The notes under the pieces were generated by a model, which searched no databases, was not told where the DNA came from, and saw only the letters and a list, made by a program, of their open reading frames with translations. The position numbers and the translations under genes are program-made. Source: Candidatus Defluviicoccus seviourii (GTDB taxonomy: Bacteria > Pseudomonadota > Alphaproteobacteria > Rhodospirillales > Defluviicoccaceae). Taken from it: 64,000 nt of DNA. Of this stretch, positions 18,724-27,320 are shown in pieces (position 1 is the stretch's first letter; each line of letters starts with the position of its first letter). The DNA lies in NCBI GenBank assembly GCA_900609035.2, contig UXAT02000001.1, positions 186,001 to 250,000 on the forward strand. The letters run 5' to 3'.

Positions 18724-18998
18724 GTGCTTCCCTCAAGGAGGCGCAATTCTTCCTGTTATTTTCAGTTAGCGAATTCTCTTGCCGCCTGCAATAGCGCGTT
18801 GATAGGCGGCTCCTCAGAAAAGAGCGGCCGTGTCCGTGCTGCGCCGTCTCCGCCACGACCGAGAGTGGAGTCAGGCATGGCCGCCCTATGGTCTGTTGAC
18901 GCTGCAGGCGTTTTCGTCCTTTCAAACCGCGCGCAGAGTCCCCAAAATACGCTGATGACGTTCGCACAAGGGCTGACTTCGAGAAGAGACCGCGCTGC
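18724..18998. other. Intergenic region between the ATPase operon and the deacetylase gene
   Basis: This 275-bp divergent spacer should contain promoters for the 57-aa/ATPase/MetK-like operon (minus) and the deacetylase (plus). I could not identify convincing -35/-10 pairs. One weak plus-strand frame (from 18877) has no ribosome-binding site and is not supported. Confidence 0.5.
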
Positions 18999-19931
18999 AT
19001 GGTAATGACACTTCTTTTGACGCACCCGGATTGCATGGCGCACGAGATGGGGGACTGGCATCCGGAGGCACCGGCGCGGCTCAAGGCTGTGCTCAAAGCA
19101 CTCGATACGGACCAGTTCCGGGAACTGGATCGGCGCGAAGCACCGAAAGGCACGGCGCGCCAGATCGAACATGTGCATGCGCCCTTCTATGTCGAGGCGA
19201 TCTTTGAGAACGTGCCGGCGAGCGGACATGTCCACCTTGATCCGGACACGGCAATCAACTCGGCCTCAGGCGAGGCTGCCCTGCGGGCCGTCGGCGCCGT
19301 GTGCACGGCCGTCGATGCTGTTGTCACCGGCTCCGCCCGGAATGCTTTCTGCGCCGTACGGCCGCCTGGTCACCATGCCGAGTCATCGGCGGCGATGGGG
19401 TTCTGCCTGTTCAATAACGTCGCGATTGCCGCGGAACACGCTCGTCGGGCGCACGGTATCGAGCGCGTCGCGATGATCGATTTCGACGTTCATCACGGCA
19501 ACGGCACGCAGAACCATGTGTTTCGTTACCGCGACCTGTTCTACGCTTCGAGCCACCAATGGCCGTGCTATCCGGGCACCGGCATGGAGCATGAAACGGG
19601 CGTCTTTAATAACATCTGCAACGTACCGTTGCGTCCGGGCAGCGGGTCGGAGGAGTTTCGGCGCGGCTACTTAGAGAAAATTCTGCCAGCGCTGCGCAAT
19701 TTTGGGCCAGAGCTGGTTCTGATTTCGGCCGGCTTTGACGCGCATGCCCGCGATCCGCTGGCGCAGCTGCGTCTGGAAACCGCCGACTTCGCCTGGGTCA
19801 CCCGGCAAATCCTCGATGTCGCCGACAAGTGCTGTAGCGGCCGGGTCGTTTCGACACTGGAAGGCGGATACGACCTCGACGCGCTCGCCGCAAGCGCAGC
19901 CGCGCACGTGCTAGCGCTGATGGGCCACTAA
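18999..19931 (+). CDS. Histone deacetylase family / acetylpolyamine amidohydrolase-type protein
   Basis: A zinc-dependent deacetylase of the arginase/deacetylase fold; in bacteria these act on acetylated small molecules or proteins. The motifs RPPGHHAE (His pair, ~125), DFDVHHGNGT (~165), SAGFDAH (~250) and EGGYD (~293) give the zinc ligands and charge-relay residues. It has 310 aa. Start ATG 18999, with a second ATG at 19005 two codons in. It precedes xseB-ispA-dxs, a common alphaproteobacterial order, although a 253-bp gap separates it from xseB. Confidence 0.93.
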   Translation: MVMTLLLTHPDCMAHEMGDWHPEAPARLKAVLKALDTDQFRELDRREAPKGTARQIEHVHAPFYVEAIFENVPASGHVHLDPDTAINSASGEAALRAVGAVCTAVDAVVTGSARNAFCAVRPPGHHAESSAAMGFCLFNNVAIAAEHARRAHGIERVAMIDFDVHHGNGTQNHVFRYRDLFYASSHQWPCYPGTGMEHETGVFNNICNVPLRPGSGSEEFRRGYLEKILPALRNFGPELVLISAGFDAHARDPLAQLRLETADFAWVTRQILDVADKCCSGRVVSTLEGGYDLDALAASAAAHVLALMGH

Positions 19932-20184
19932 AGCGGTGCGTGCGAGCCCCTCTCCTTGAGGGTGGCCGGCGCAAGCGCGGTTTTCCCTCCCTACCGATGC
20001 AAATGCGCAACAGCCATGGCACGGCGTGAGGACGGTTGCGGACCAGCGGCCGGAATCTCCTTGCGCAGTTGAGAAAAACTCGCGACAAGGGCGGCTTCAT
20101 GGCGCATTTGCGGCTTGATCGGGTTGGCTGGTGGCGGGGCAACTTGGCACCGGCGGCGGCTGAAAACACGTCCAGGGGGGCAAG

Positions 20185-20436
20185 TTGAGCACGAACGAAG
20201 ACGCGCGTGACATTGCCTTTATGACCTTCGAGGACGCACTCGTTGAACTGGAGGCGATTGTTCGACGACTGGAAGAGGGCACGGCTAAGCTTGACGAAGC
20301 GATTGCTGCCTACGAGCGAGGGGCTGCCCTCAAACGCCACTGTGAGCGCAAGCTCGAAGAAGCCAAGGCTCGCGTTGACAAGATTATTGCCGGCCCTGAT
20401 GGCCAGGTTTCGTCCGAACCCGCCAAGCTGGACTGA
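20185..20436 (+). CDS. xseB: Exodeoxyribonuclease VII small subunit
   Basis: XseB pairs with XseA to form the single-strand-specific exonuclease VII. The 83-aa helical protein has the family core FEDALVELEAIVRRLEEGTAKLDEAIAAYERG. The start is TTG at 20185, preceded by an AGGGGGG stretch at fair spacing; an ATG at 20221 would cut off twelve residues. It ends nine bases before ispA, indicating an operon. Confidence 0.94.
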   Translation: MSTNEDARDIAFMTFEDALVELEAIVRRLEEGTAKLDEAIAAYERGAALKRHCERKLEEAKARVDKIIAGPDGQVSSEPAKLD

Positions 20437-20445
20437 GGAAGCATC

Positions 20446-21333
20446 TTGTTCGAGATAGAAGCGGCGCTCGCCCAAAACGCTCGCGATGTCGATGCCGTGC
20501 TCGGTAGCTTGTTGCCGGCGAGCGACGATCGCGAAGCGCGGCTGATGGAGGCCGTCCGCTATTCGACCCTTTCAGGTGGCAAGCGCATCCGTCCGTTTCT
20601 GGTGCGCTCGAGCGCCGACCTGTTCGGTGTCAGCCATGGCCTCGCGCTCAGGGTCGCCGCCGCGATCGAGATGATCCACTCCTATTCGTTGATCCATGAC
20701 GATCTTCCCGCCATGGATAACGACGATCTGCGCCGCGGGATGCCGACTTGTCACGTGAAGTTTGATGAAGCAACCGCGATCCTCGCTGGCGATGCCCTGA
20801 TCGCGCGCGCGTTCGAGGTCCTCGCCGAGCCTGCCACTCACGCGGATCCGCGCGTTCGCGCTGATCTTGTTGTCGAGGTCGCCCGCGCTTCGGGTGGCGA
20901 AGGCATGGTCGGCGGCCAGATGCTCGACCTCCTGGCGGCCCAGTGGAAGCTTGAGATCGCCGAGATTACCCGCCTGCAGCGCCTCAAGACCGGCGCTTTG
21001 ATCGCCGTTTCGTGCGAGGCGGGAGCAATCCTCGGCAAGGCGGCCGACTCCCATCGCCATGCCTTGCGTGCCTACGCGCACGACTTAGGACTGGCCTTCC
21101 AGATTGCCGACGACCTGCTCGACGTCGAAGGAAGCGCCGAGGAAACGGGCAAACGAACGCATAAGGACGAAAGCGCCGGCAAGGCGACGTTCGTCTCGAT
21201 CCTCGGGCCCGAACGGGCGCGCGCCCAGTCGCACATGTTGGCGCATCAAGCGATCCAACACCTTGAGCCGTTTTCCGCGCAGGCAGAGCCCTTGCGCGCG
21301 CTGGCGCTTTTCGTCGTGACGCGGCGGTATTGA
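20446..21333 (+). CDS. ispA: Polyprenyl synthetase (farnesyl / geranylgeranyl diphosphate synthase)
   Basis: Condenses IPP with allylic diphosphates to make C15 or longer isoprenoid diphosphates. The first Asp-rich motif is DDLPAMDND (~residue 85) and the second is in [12 protein letters not shown] (~225). GGKRIRP and the Lys-Thr pair in RLKTGALI are also present. The start is TTG at 20446 after GAGGAAGCATC; 295 aa. It sits between xseB and dxs, which supplies the IPP/DMAPP pathway upstream. Confidence 0.94.
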   Translation: MFEIEAALAQNARDVDAVLGSLLPASDDREARLMEAVRYSTLSGGKRIRPFLVRSSADLFGVSHGLALRVAAAIEMIHSYSLIHDDLPAMDNDDLRRGMPTCHVKFDEATAILAGDALIARAFEVLAEPATHADPRVRADLVVEVARASGGEGMVGGQMLDLLAAQWKLEIAEITRLQRLKTGALIAVSCEAGAILGKAADSHRHALRAYAHDLGLAFQIADDLLDVEGSAEETGKRTHKDESAGKATFVSILGPERARAQSHMLAHQAIQHLEPFSAQAEPLRALALFVVTRRY

Positions 21334-21345
21334 AGATCCGACCGC

Positions 21346-21383
21346 CCAGCGCCGACAGATGATGCCAGCGCCGACAGATGATG
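21346..21383. repeat. Perfect 19-bp tandem duplication between ispA and dxs
   Basis: The unit CCAGCGCCGACAGATGATG occurs twice head to tail (21346-21364, 21365-21383) with no mismatch, 12 bases after the ispA stop and 32 bases before the dxs start. Confidence 0.95.
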
Positions 21384-21415
21384 AATGTGACACGTTCCAC
21401 CAGAGGAGGCAGATC

Positions 21416-23344
21416 GTGACCACCCCACCGCCGACCCCTCTTCTCGACCAGGTCAATGATCCGGCCGACCTCCGGAAGTTGTCGGAAGAACAGCTACCGC
21501 AGTTGGCGCAGGAACTGCGCGGTGAAACCGTGCGCGTGGTCTCCTTCACCGGCGGCCATCTGGGCGCGAGCCTGGGTGTCATCGAGCTGACGCTCGCGCT
21601 GCACTATGTCTTCGATACGCCGCGCGACCGGTTGATCTGGGATGTCGGCCACCAGGCGTACCCGCACAAGATCCTCACTGGCCGCCGCGGCCGCATGCTG
21701 ACTTTGCGCCAGGGAGGAGGCCTATCCGGCTTCACCAAGCGCTCGGAGAGCATCTACGATCCGTTCGGCGCTGCCCACACGTCGACCTCGATCTCAGCCG
21801 CGCTCGGCATGGCTGTCGCCCGCGACCTGCGGGGGGAGGACCACAACGTCATTGCCGTCATCGGCGACGGCGCAATGAGCGCCGGCATGGCCTACGAGGC
21901 GATGAACAACGCCGGCTGGATGGACTCGCGCCTGATCGTTGTCTTGAACGACAACGACATGTCGATCGCGCCGCCGGTAGGCGCGATGAGCGCGTATCTC
22001 TCGCGGTTGATCTCGTCCCGGCCCTACCGGTCGATCCGGCACGTGCTGAGCGACTTGACCAAACAGTTCCCGCGCGGTCTCAAGGTGGCGGCGAGACGGG
22101 CGGAGGAGTACGCCCGCGGCCTCGTCACCGGCGGCACGCTGTTCGAGGAGCTGGGCTTCTTCTATGTCGGCCCGGTCGATGGCCACAATCTCGACCATCT
22201 GTTGCCGGTGTTGAAGAACCTGCGCGCGGATCGCGATCCGGGCCCGATCCTTTTGCACGTGGTGACCAAGAAAGGTCACGGCTATCCGCCGGCGGAGAAA
22301 TCCGCGGACAAGTACCACGGCGTCGGCAAGTTCGATGTCGTCACCGGTGAGCAGGTCAAGCCGAAGGCCAACGCGCCTTCCTACACCGACGTGTTCGCCC
22401 GCGCCCTGATCAGCGAGGCGGAAAAGGATGAGCGGGTCACCGCGATAACGGCGGCGATGCCGGCCGGCACCGGCCTCGACAAGTTCGCCAAGCGGTTCAC
22501 GAACCGGTTCTTCGATGTCGGCATTGCCGAGCAGCATGCGGTGACCTTTGCCGCCGGCCTCGCCGCCGAGGGCTTGAAGCCGTTTGCCGCCATCTATTCA
22601 ACCTTCCTGCAGCGCGCCTACGATCAGGTGATGCACGACGTCAGCCTGCAGAAGCTGCCGGTTCGGTTCGCCATCGACCGTGCCGGGCTGGTCGGTGCCG
22701 ACGGCGCCACCCACGCCGGCGCCTTTGACATCACCTATCTCGGCTGCCTGCCGCACATGGTGGTCATGGCCGCCGGCGACGAAGCCGACCTGGTACACAT
22801 GGTGGCGACGGCGGCCGCGATCGATGACCGGCCTTGCGCGTTTCGCTATCCGCGCGGCGAAGGCATGGGCGTCGACATGCCGACCCACGGCACGCCGCTG
22901 GAAATCGGCAAAGGCCGCATCCTGCGCGAAGGCAACGCGGTGGCGATCCTCTCCTTCGGCGGCCGCTTGAGCGAGGCGATGAAGGCATGCGAGGAGCTGG
23001 CCGCGCGCGGTTTCTCGACCACGCTCGCCGATGCCCGCTTTGCCAAGCCGCTCGACTGCGAGCTGGTGCGCCGGTTGGCGACCGAGCATCCGGTGCTGAT
23101 TACGCTGGAGGAAAACGCGGTCGGTGGCTTCGCAGCCCACGTCATGCACTACCTCGCGACCGAGGGGCTCCTCGACCACGGCCTCAAGCTCCGCCCGCTG
23201 TGCCTGCCGGACATCTACATCGATCAGGACAAGCCGGAGCTGCAGTACGATCTGGCTGGCCTCAACGCCGTCCAGATCGTGGCCACCGCCTTGCGCGCCC
23301 TTGGCCTGGACAAGGAAGCAGCCGGCGCAGCGGCGCGCGCTTGA
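21416..23344 (+). CDS. dxs: 1-deoxy-D-xylulose-5-phosphate synthase
   Basis: A thiamine-diphosphate enzyme joining pyruvate and glyceraldehyde-3-phosphate, the entry step of the MEP isoprenoid pathway. [18 protein letters not shown] (~residue 150) is the ThDP/Mg motif. [14 protein letters not shown] near the N terminus and [15 protein letters not shown] (~420) are family signatures. I set the start at GTG 21416 because AGAGGAGGCAGATC precedes it (642 aa); the ATG at 21359 lies inside a tandem repeat. Confidence 0.96.
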   Translation: MTTPPPTPLLDQVNDPADLRKLSEEQLPQLAQELRGETVRVVSFTGGHLGASLGVIELTLALHYVFDTPRDRLIWDVGHQAYPHKILTGRRGRMLTLRQGGGLSGFTKRSESIYDPFGAAHTSTSISAALGMAVARDLRGEDHNVIAVIGDGAMSAGMAYEAMNNAGWMDSRLIVVLNDNDMSIAPPVGAMSAYLSRLISSRPYRSIRHVLSDLTKQFPRGLKVAARRAEEYARGLVTGGTLFEELGFFYVGPVDGHNLDHLLPVLKNLRADRDPGPILLHVVTKKGHGYPPAEKSADKYHGVGKFDVVTGEQVKPKANAPSYTDVFARALISEAEKDERVTAITAAMPAGTGLDKFAKRFTNRFFDVGIAEQHAVTFAAGLAAEGLKPFAAIYSTFLQRAYDQVMHDVSLQKLPVRFAIDRAGLVGADGATHAGAFDITYLGCLPHMVVMAAGDEADLVHMVATAAAIDDRPCAFRYPRGEGMGVDMPTHGTPLEIGKGRILREGNAVAILSFGGRLSEAMKACEELAARGFSTTLADARFAKPLDCELVRRLATEHPVLITLEENAVGGFAAHVMHYLATEGLLDHGLKLRPLCLPDIYIDQDKPELQYDLAGLNAVQIVATALRALGLDKEAAGAAARA

Positions 23345-23415
23345 TCGGCAGGTATCCCGCCGCTTGACCGCCCACCCCTCTCGACCACGGGGGTGGTGAC
23401 TGAACGCACGCGAGG

Positions 23416-24162
23416 ATGGCTGGCACCGAAAAAACGCGGCTCGATCAGCTGCTGGTCGCCCGCGGGCTGGCTGAGAGCCGCAGCCGGGCGCAGGCGCTGA
23501 TCATGGCCGGCCTTGTCTTCTCCGGCGAGGAACGGCTGGACAAGGCCGGGCACATGCTGGCGGCGGACGCGCCGCTCACGGTGCGCGGCCGGGATCATCC
23601 GTGGGTCTCACGCGGCGGCCTCAAGCTGGCGCACGGGCTCGACCACTTCGGCATCGATCCGGCAGGCTTGGTCGGCCTTGATGTCGGCGCATCCACCGGC
23701 GGCTTCACCGATGTCCTGCTCGCCCGCGGCGCGCGCCACGTCTTTGCCGTCGACGTCGGCTTCGGCCAGTTCGCCTGGAAGCTCCGGAACGACCCGCGGC
23801 TAACCTTGCTTGAGCGCACCAACTGCCGGCGGCTGACGCACGCAGACGTGCCGCCCGCGGTCGATCTCATCGTCTGTGACGTGAGCTTCATCGGCCTGGA
23901 GGTAGCGCTCCCCGCCCCGCTCGCGCTCACAAGTCCGACAGCGCACCTGATCGCCTTGATCAAGCCGCAGTTCGAGGCCGGGCCGGGGGAGGTCGGCAAG
24001 GGCGGCATCGTCCGCGATGTTTTCGCCCGCCAGCGCGCCTGCCACCGCATCGGCGCGTTTCTCGCCGCTCAAGACGGCTGGCAGGTCCTGGGCCTCACTT
24101 TGAGCCCCATCACCGGCGCCGACGGCAACGTCGAGTACCTGATCGCCGCGCGAAAGGGGTAG
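23416..24162 (+). CDS. tlyA: TlyA family rRNA 2'-O-methyltransferase / hemolysin-like protein
   Basis: An S4 RNA-binding domain (residues ~8-65: RLDQLLVARGLAESRSRAQA) is followed by an FtsJ-type methyltransferase domain with LDVGASTGGFTDVLL as SAM site. Characterised TlyA proteins methylate 16S and/or 23S rRNA. It has 248 aa and lies 71 bp after dxs, completing xseB-ispA-dxs-tlyA. Confidence 0.93.
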   Translation: MAGTEKTRLDQLLVARGLAESRSRAQALIMAGLVFSGEERLDKAGHMLAADAPLTVRGRDHPWVSRGGLKLAHGLDHFGIDPAGLVGLDVGASTGGFTDVLLARGARHVFAVDVGFGQFAWKLRNDPRLTLLERTNCRRLTHADVPPAVDLIVCDVSFIGLEVALPAPLALTSPTAHLIALIKPQFEAGPGEVGKGGIVRDVFARQRACHRIGAFLAAQDGWQVLGLTLSPITGADGNVEYLIAARKG

Positions 24163-24178
24163 GGCGCGAGCGGCCCAG

Positions 24179-24241
24179 GCAGTTGATGCGCGGGTCTTCC
24201 GCCCGCGCATGACGGCAGGGAGGGAGACCGGCGGCAACTGC
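24179..24241. repeat. Palindromic intergenic repeat element, copy 1
   Basis: A 63-bp element is bounded by a 7-bp inverted repeat (GCAGTTG 24179-24185, CAACTGC 24235-24241). It contains a 9-bp perfect stem ATGCGCGGG (24186-24194) / CCCGCGCAT (24202-24210) with a 7-base loop. The 31-bp core 24185-24215 recurs with one mismatch at 56677-56707 in the same orientation, so this is a dispersed repeat of the REP/MITE kind. Confidence 0.85.
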
Positions 24242-24300
24242 AGCGTCCGCCCCCTCTCGCCCGTCGTGGCCGGCTAAAGGCCCGGCAGGCGCGCCACCGC

Positions 24301-24365
24301 CCCTCACCCTCCCGCTACCGCGGGTCCCTCCCTCTCCCGCTTGCGGGAGAGGGTCGGGGTGAGGG
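24301..24365. repeat. Long double-stem palindrome between tlyA and sixA
   Basis: The outer arms CCCTCACCC (24301-24309) and GGGTGAGGG (24357-24365) enclose an inner 11-bp stem CCCTCTCCCGC (24330-24340) / GCGGGAGAGGG (24343-24353) with a two-base loop. This resembles intergenic palindromes that are common in GC-rich proteobacteria. It lies between the converging tlyA and sixA and may also act as a bidirectional terminator, though no T-tract follows. Confidence 0.8.
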
Positions 24366-24383
24366 CGCTCAAAGGGCGTTCCC

Positions 24384-24947
24384 TCACAGCGGATCGTGCG
24401 GACGGCCTTCGTCGTGGAGCGCGCCGGCGTCGCGCAGCAGGTCCTTCGGCCGGATGAAGGCCTTGAGCCGGCCGCAGCCCTGCCGCAGCTCCGCCCAGTG
24501 CTCGACATCGGCTTCGATCACCGCCAAGGCCCCGGCCGTGAAGCCGTTGGCGACCAGCCGGTGCGCCGCGAGGTCGCCGCCGTGGGCCAGCATGCCTGCC
24601 AACTGCTCGAGCCCGGGGTTGTGGCCGACCAGCATCACGGAATCGAGGTCGTCGCTCACCCGGCGCAGGCGGCGCAACAGCGTTGCCGCGCTCGCCATGT
24701 AGATCTGCTTCTCGAACCGGGTCGGCACCGAGGCATCGATGATTTCCTGCAGGCATTCGAGCGTCTGCCGCGTGCGCTTGGCCGGCGAACAGAGGATCTG
24801 CTGTGGGGTCATCGCCTTCTTCGCCACATAGTGCGCCATCGCCTCGGCAGCGCGGCGGCCGCGCTTGGCGAGCGGGCGATCGAAGTCGTCCAAAGTCTCG
24901 TCCGTCCATGATGACTTGGCATGACGAAGGAGATAGACCGTCTTCAT
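24384..24947 (-). CDS. sixA: SixA-type phosphohistidine phosphatase
   Basis: A histidine-phosphatase-superfamily enzyme. The RHG motif is LLRHAKSSW at the N terminus and the second catalytic His is in LVGHNPGLEQLAG (~residue 115). Its 187 aa are close to SixA, which removes phosphate from histidine in HPt domains or PtsO/NPr. The gene is downstream of pap-ppk (72-bp gap from ppk) in the same direction, and an AAGGGG site precedes its ATG. The link with polyphosphate metabolism is inferred from position only. Confidence 0.86.
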   Translation of the reverse strand: MKTVYLLRHAKSSWTDETLDDFDRPLAKRGRRAAEAMAHYVAKKAMTPQQILCSPAKRTRQTLECLQEIIDASVPTRFEKQIYMASAATLLRRLRRVSDDLDSVMLVGHNPGLEQLAGMLAHGGDLAAHRLVANGFTAGALAVIEADVEHWAELRQGCGRLKAFIRPKDLLRDAGALHDEGRPHDPL

Positions 24948-25019
24948 CGTAGCGACCCCTTTTCCCGCAGTTCGTTGTTATGTTGCCGGGGCTTGGTGCC
25001 CTTCGCCGGCCGCCAAGGG

Positions 25020-27320
25020 TTACGAGGGAACCTTCGGTCCCCTGCGCGCAAACGCCCGCGGCTTCACCTTGCGCAGGCGCTTGGCGCGCTCCGCCCTGAG
25101 ATAGGCCGCCTCGATCAGGGCTTCCTGGCATGAGCGGTCCTTGTGACCGGGCCGCGGCCGCCGCTGTGTGTAGCTGCCGTCGGCGTTCATTTCCCAGGCG
25201 CTGCGCTTGTCGTTAAGCTGCGTTTCCAGAACCGCATGCAGCTCGCGGCGCAGCCCAGGGTGCTCGACCGGCACAACCACCTCGACCCGGCTCTCAAGGT
25301 TGCGCGACATCAAATCGGCCGAGCCGATGAAGTATTCCTCCTCGCCGGCATTGTGGAAATAATAGATGCGCGTGTGCTCAAGGAAGCGGCCGACGATGCT
25401 GATGACCGAAATGGTCTCCGAAACGCCGCCGATGCCAGGGCGAAGCCGGCAGGTGTCGCGCACGATCAGTTCAACCTTAACGCCGCTGCGGCTGGCCCGA
25501 TAGAGCGCCTCGACCATGTCGGCGTCTTCGAGCGCGTTGCACTTGAAGCGGATCAGCCCCGGTGTGCCGGCGGTCTGGTGGCCGATTTCGCGCTCGACCT
25601 TGGCCAGCAGCATCTTCTTCATCAGGTTCGGCGCGGCGAGGATCTTGCGGTAGGCGCGCGCCGGCCGGCAGCCGGTTGTCAGGTAGTTGAACAGCTCGGT
25701 CAGATCGAGGCCGACTTCCTTGTCGCAGGTGAGCATGCCGAGGTCGCAATAGAGGCGCGCGGTTCCGGCATGGTAGTTGCCGGTCCCGATGTGGCAGTAG
25801 CGGCGCAGGCCGTTGTAGTCCCGCCGCACGACCAGGATCAGCTTGCAGTGCGTCTTCAAGCCCAGCACGCCGTAGGTGACATGGATCCCCGCTTCCTCCA
25901 GGCGGTTGGCCCAGCGCAGGTTGGCCGCTTCGTCGAAGCGGGCCTTGAGTTCGACGACGACCGCGACCTGCTTGCCGTTGTGGGCGGCGTCGATCAGGCG
26001 GTCGATGATCAGCGTGTCGGCCGAGGTGCGGTAGAGCGTCATCTTGATCGCCAGCACCTTCGGATCCTCAGCCGCCTCCTGCACGAAGCGAACGACCGAG
26101 GTCGCGAATGACTCATAAGGATGGTGCAGCAGGATTGGGCCGCTCTCGCGGATGATGTGGAAGATGTTGTCGCGATCCTGCAGGAGCACGTTGTCGATCG
26201 GGTGATGCGGCGTGTCGTGCAGCGACGGAACGTCGAGCCGGGCGATCTCGAACAGATCGCGCATGCTCATCATCACGTCGGTCTCGTAGACGTCGAGTTC
26301 TTCGTCGAGGCCAAGCTCGGCGGCAAGCATGCCGCGGTGATTGGGGTCGATCCCCTGCTCGACCTCAAGGCGGACGATCGGTGCGAACTTACGGTCGCGC
26401 AGCTCGGCTTCGATCATCGCCACCAGGTCATCGGCCTGCTCCTCGCCGCGCAACGTGTTCGCATTGCGGGTGACGCGGAACAGTTCCGTCGATTCAATCT
26501 CCATGCCGGGGAAGAGGTCCTGCAGGCAGTTGCGCATGACGTCTTCCAGCAGCACGAAGTGGTTGGCGGTGCCGACACGCAAGAACCGCGGGACGCCGCC
26601 GCCGACCGGCACCTTGACGCGCGCCATGGTGAGCCGGCTTTCGTGCGGGAAACGCAGCGTGACGAGGAGATTGAGCGACAGATTGGAGATGAACGGAAAC
26701 GGATGCGCCGGATCCATCGCGAGCGGCGTCACGAGCGGAAAGATGTTCTCGTAATAGTGCTCACGAACCGCCGCCTGCTCTTCCCTCGACAGCCTTGCGA
26801 AGGGAATGATGCGGATGTTCTGCTGCTTCAGATCGCGCAGCACATCGACGAACGTTTCCCGCTGCTGGCGGCGGAACTCCGCCATCACGATCCGGCATTC
26901 CTCCAGTTGCTGGCCCGGAGTCCTGCCGTCGACGGTGAGCTTATGGACGCCGGCGCCGATCTGCTGCTTCAAGCCGCCGATCCGTTTCATGAAGAACTCG
27001 TCCATGTTGGAAGCGGCAATAGCGAGGAACTTGATCCGCTCCAACAGCGGCGTGCGCCGGTCGCGGCCTTCGTTCAGGACGCGGAAATTGAACTTAAGCC
27101 AGGTCAGCTCACGGTTGAGGTAAAGCCCTGGCGTCTTGAGATCGCTTTGCCCTTGCGCCTTCTGCGCGGCCGGCCGGCTCGTATCAATTGCAGCAGCGTC
27201 CGCCTCGCCCGGCACCGGCGTCGGCGTCGCGCTGTCTACAGCCGAAGCGGCCACGGCGTCGTTCGAACCGTCTTGCTCTTCAACCGAAGTCGCCGCGCCT
27301 GCAGCCGCGGGCATGCTCAT
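25020..27320 (-). CDS. ppk: Polyphosphate kinase (PPK1)
   Basis: Reversibly polymerises the terminal phosphate of ATP into polyphosphate. After a low-complexity Ala-rich N terminus (~60 residues) come the N domain (LNRELTWLKFNFRVL), the head domain and two phospholipase-D-like catalytic domains. HIGTGNYHAGTARLY carries the segment matching the autophosphorylated His region, and FIGSADLMSRNLESRVEV is the C-terminal signature. The ATG at 27320 overlaps the pap stop (ATGA), giving 766 aa; a longer frame to 27461 only reads through pap. Confidence 0.95.
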   Translation of the reverse strand: MSMPAAAGAATSVEEQDGSNDAVAASAVDSATPTPVPGEADAAAIDTSRPAAQKAQGQSDLKTPGLYLNRELTWLKFNFRVLNEGRDRRTPLLERIKFLAIAASNMDEFFMKRIGGLKQQIGAGVHKLTVDGRTPGQQLEECRIVMAEFRRQQRETFVDVLRDLKQQNIRIIPFARLSREEQAAVREHYYENIFPLVTPLAMDPAHPFPFISNLSLNLLVTLRFPHESRLTMARVKVPVGGGVPRFLRVGTANHFVLLEDVMRNCLQDLFPGMEIESTELFRVTRNANTLRGEEQADDLVAMIEAELRDRKFAPIVRLEVEQGIDPNHRGMLAAELGLDEELDVYETDVMMSMRDLFEIARLDVPSLHDTPHHPIDNVLLQDRDNIFHIIRESGPILLHHPYESFATSVVRFVQEAAEDPKVLAIKMTLYRTSADTLIIDRLIDAAHNGKQVAVVVELKARFDEAANLRWANRLEEAGIHVTYGVLGLKTHCKLILVVRRDYNGLRRYCHIGTGNYHAGTARLYCDLGMLTCDKEVGLDLTELFNYLTTGCRPARAYRKILAAPNLMKKMLLAKVEREIGHQTAGTPGLIRFKCNALEDADMVEALYRASRSGVKVELIVRDTCRLRPGIGGVSETISVISIVGRFLEHTRIYYFHNAGEEEYFIGSADLMSRNLESRVEVVVPVEHPGLRRELHAVLETQLNDKRSAWEMNADGSYTQRRPRPGHKDRSCQEALIEAAYLRAERAKRLRKVKPRAFARRGPKVPS

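Noticed and set aside
18724..19005. 93-codon plus-strand frame before the deacetylase gene
   Set aside because: No ribosome-binding site, unlikely composition and no family features; treated as spacer.
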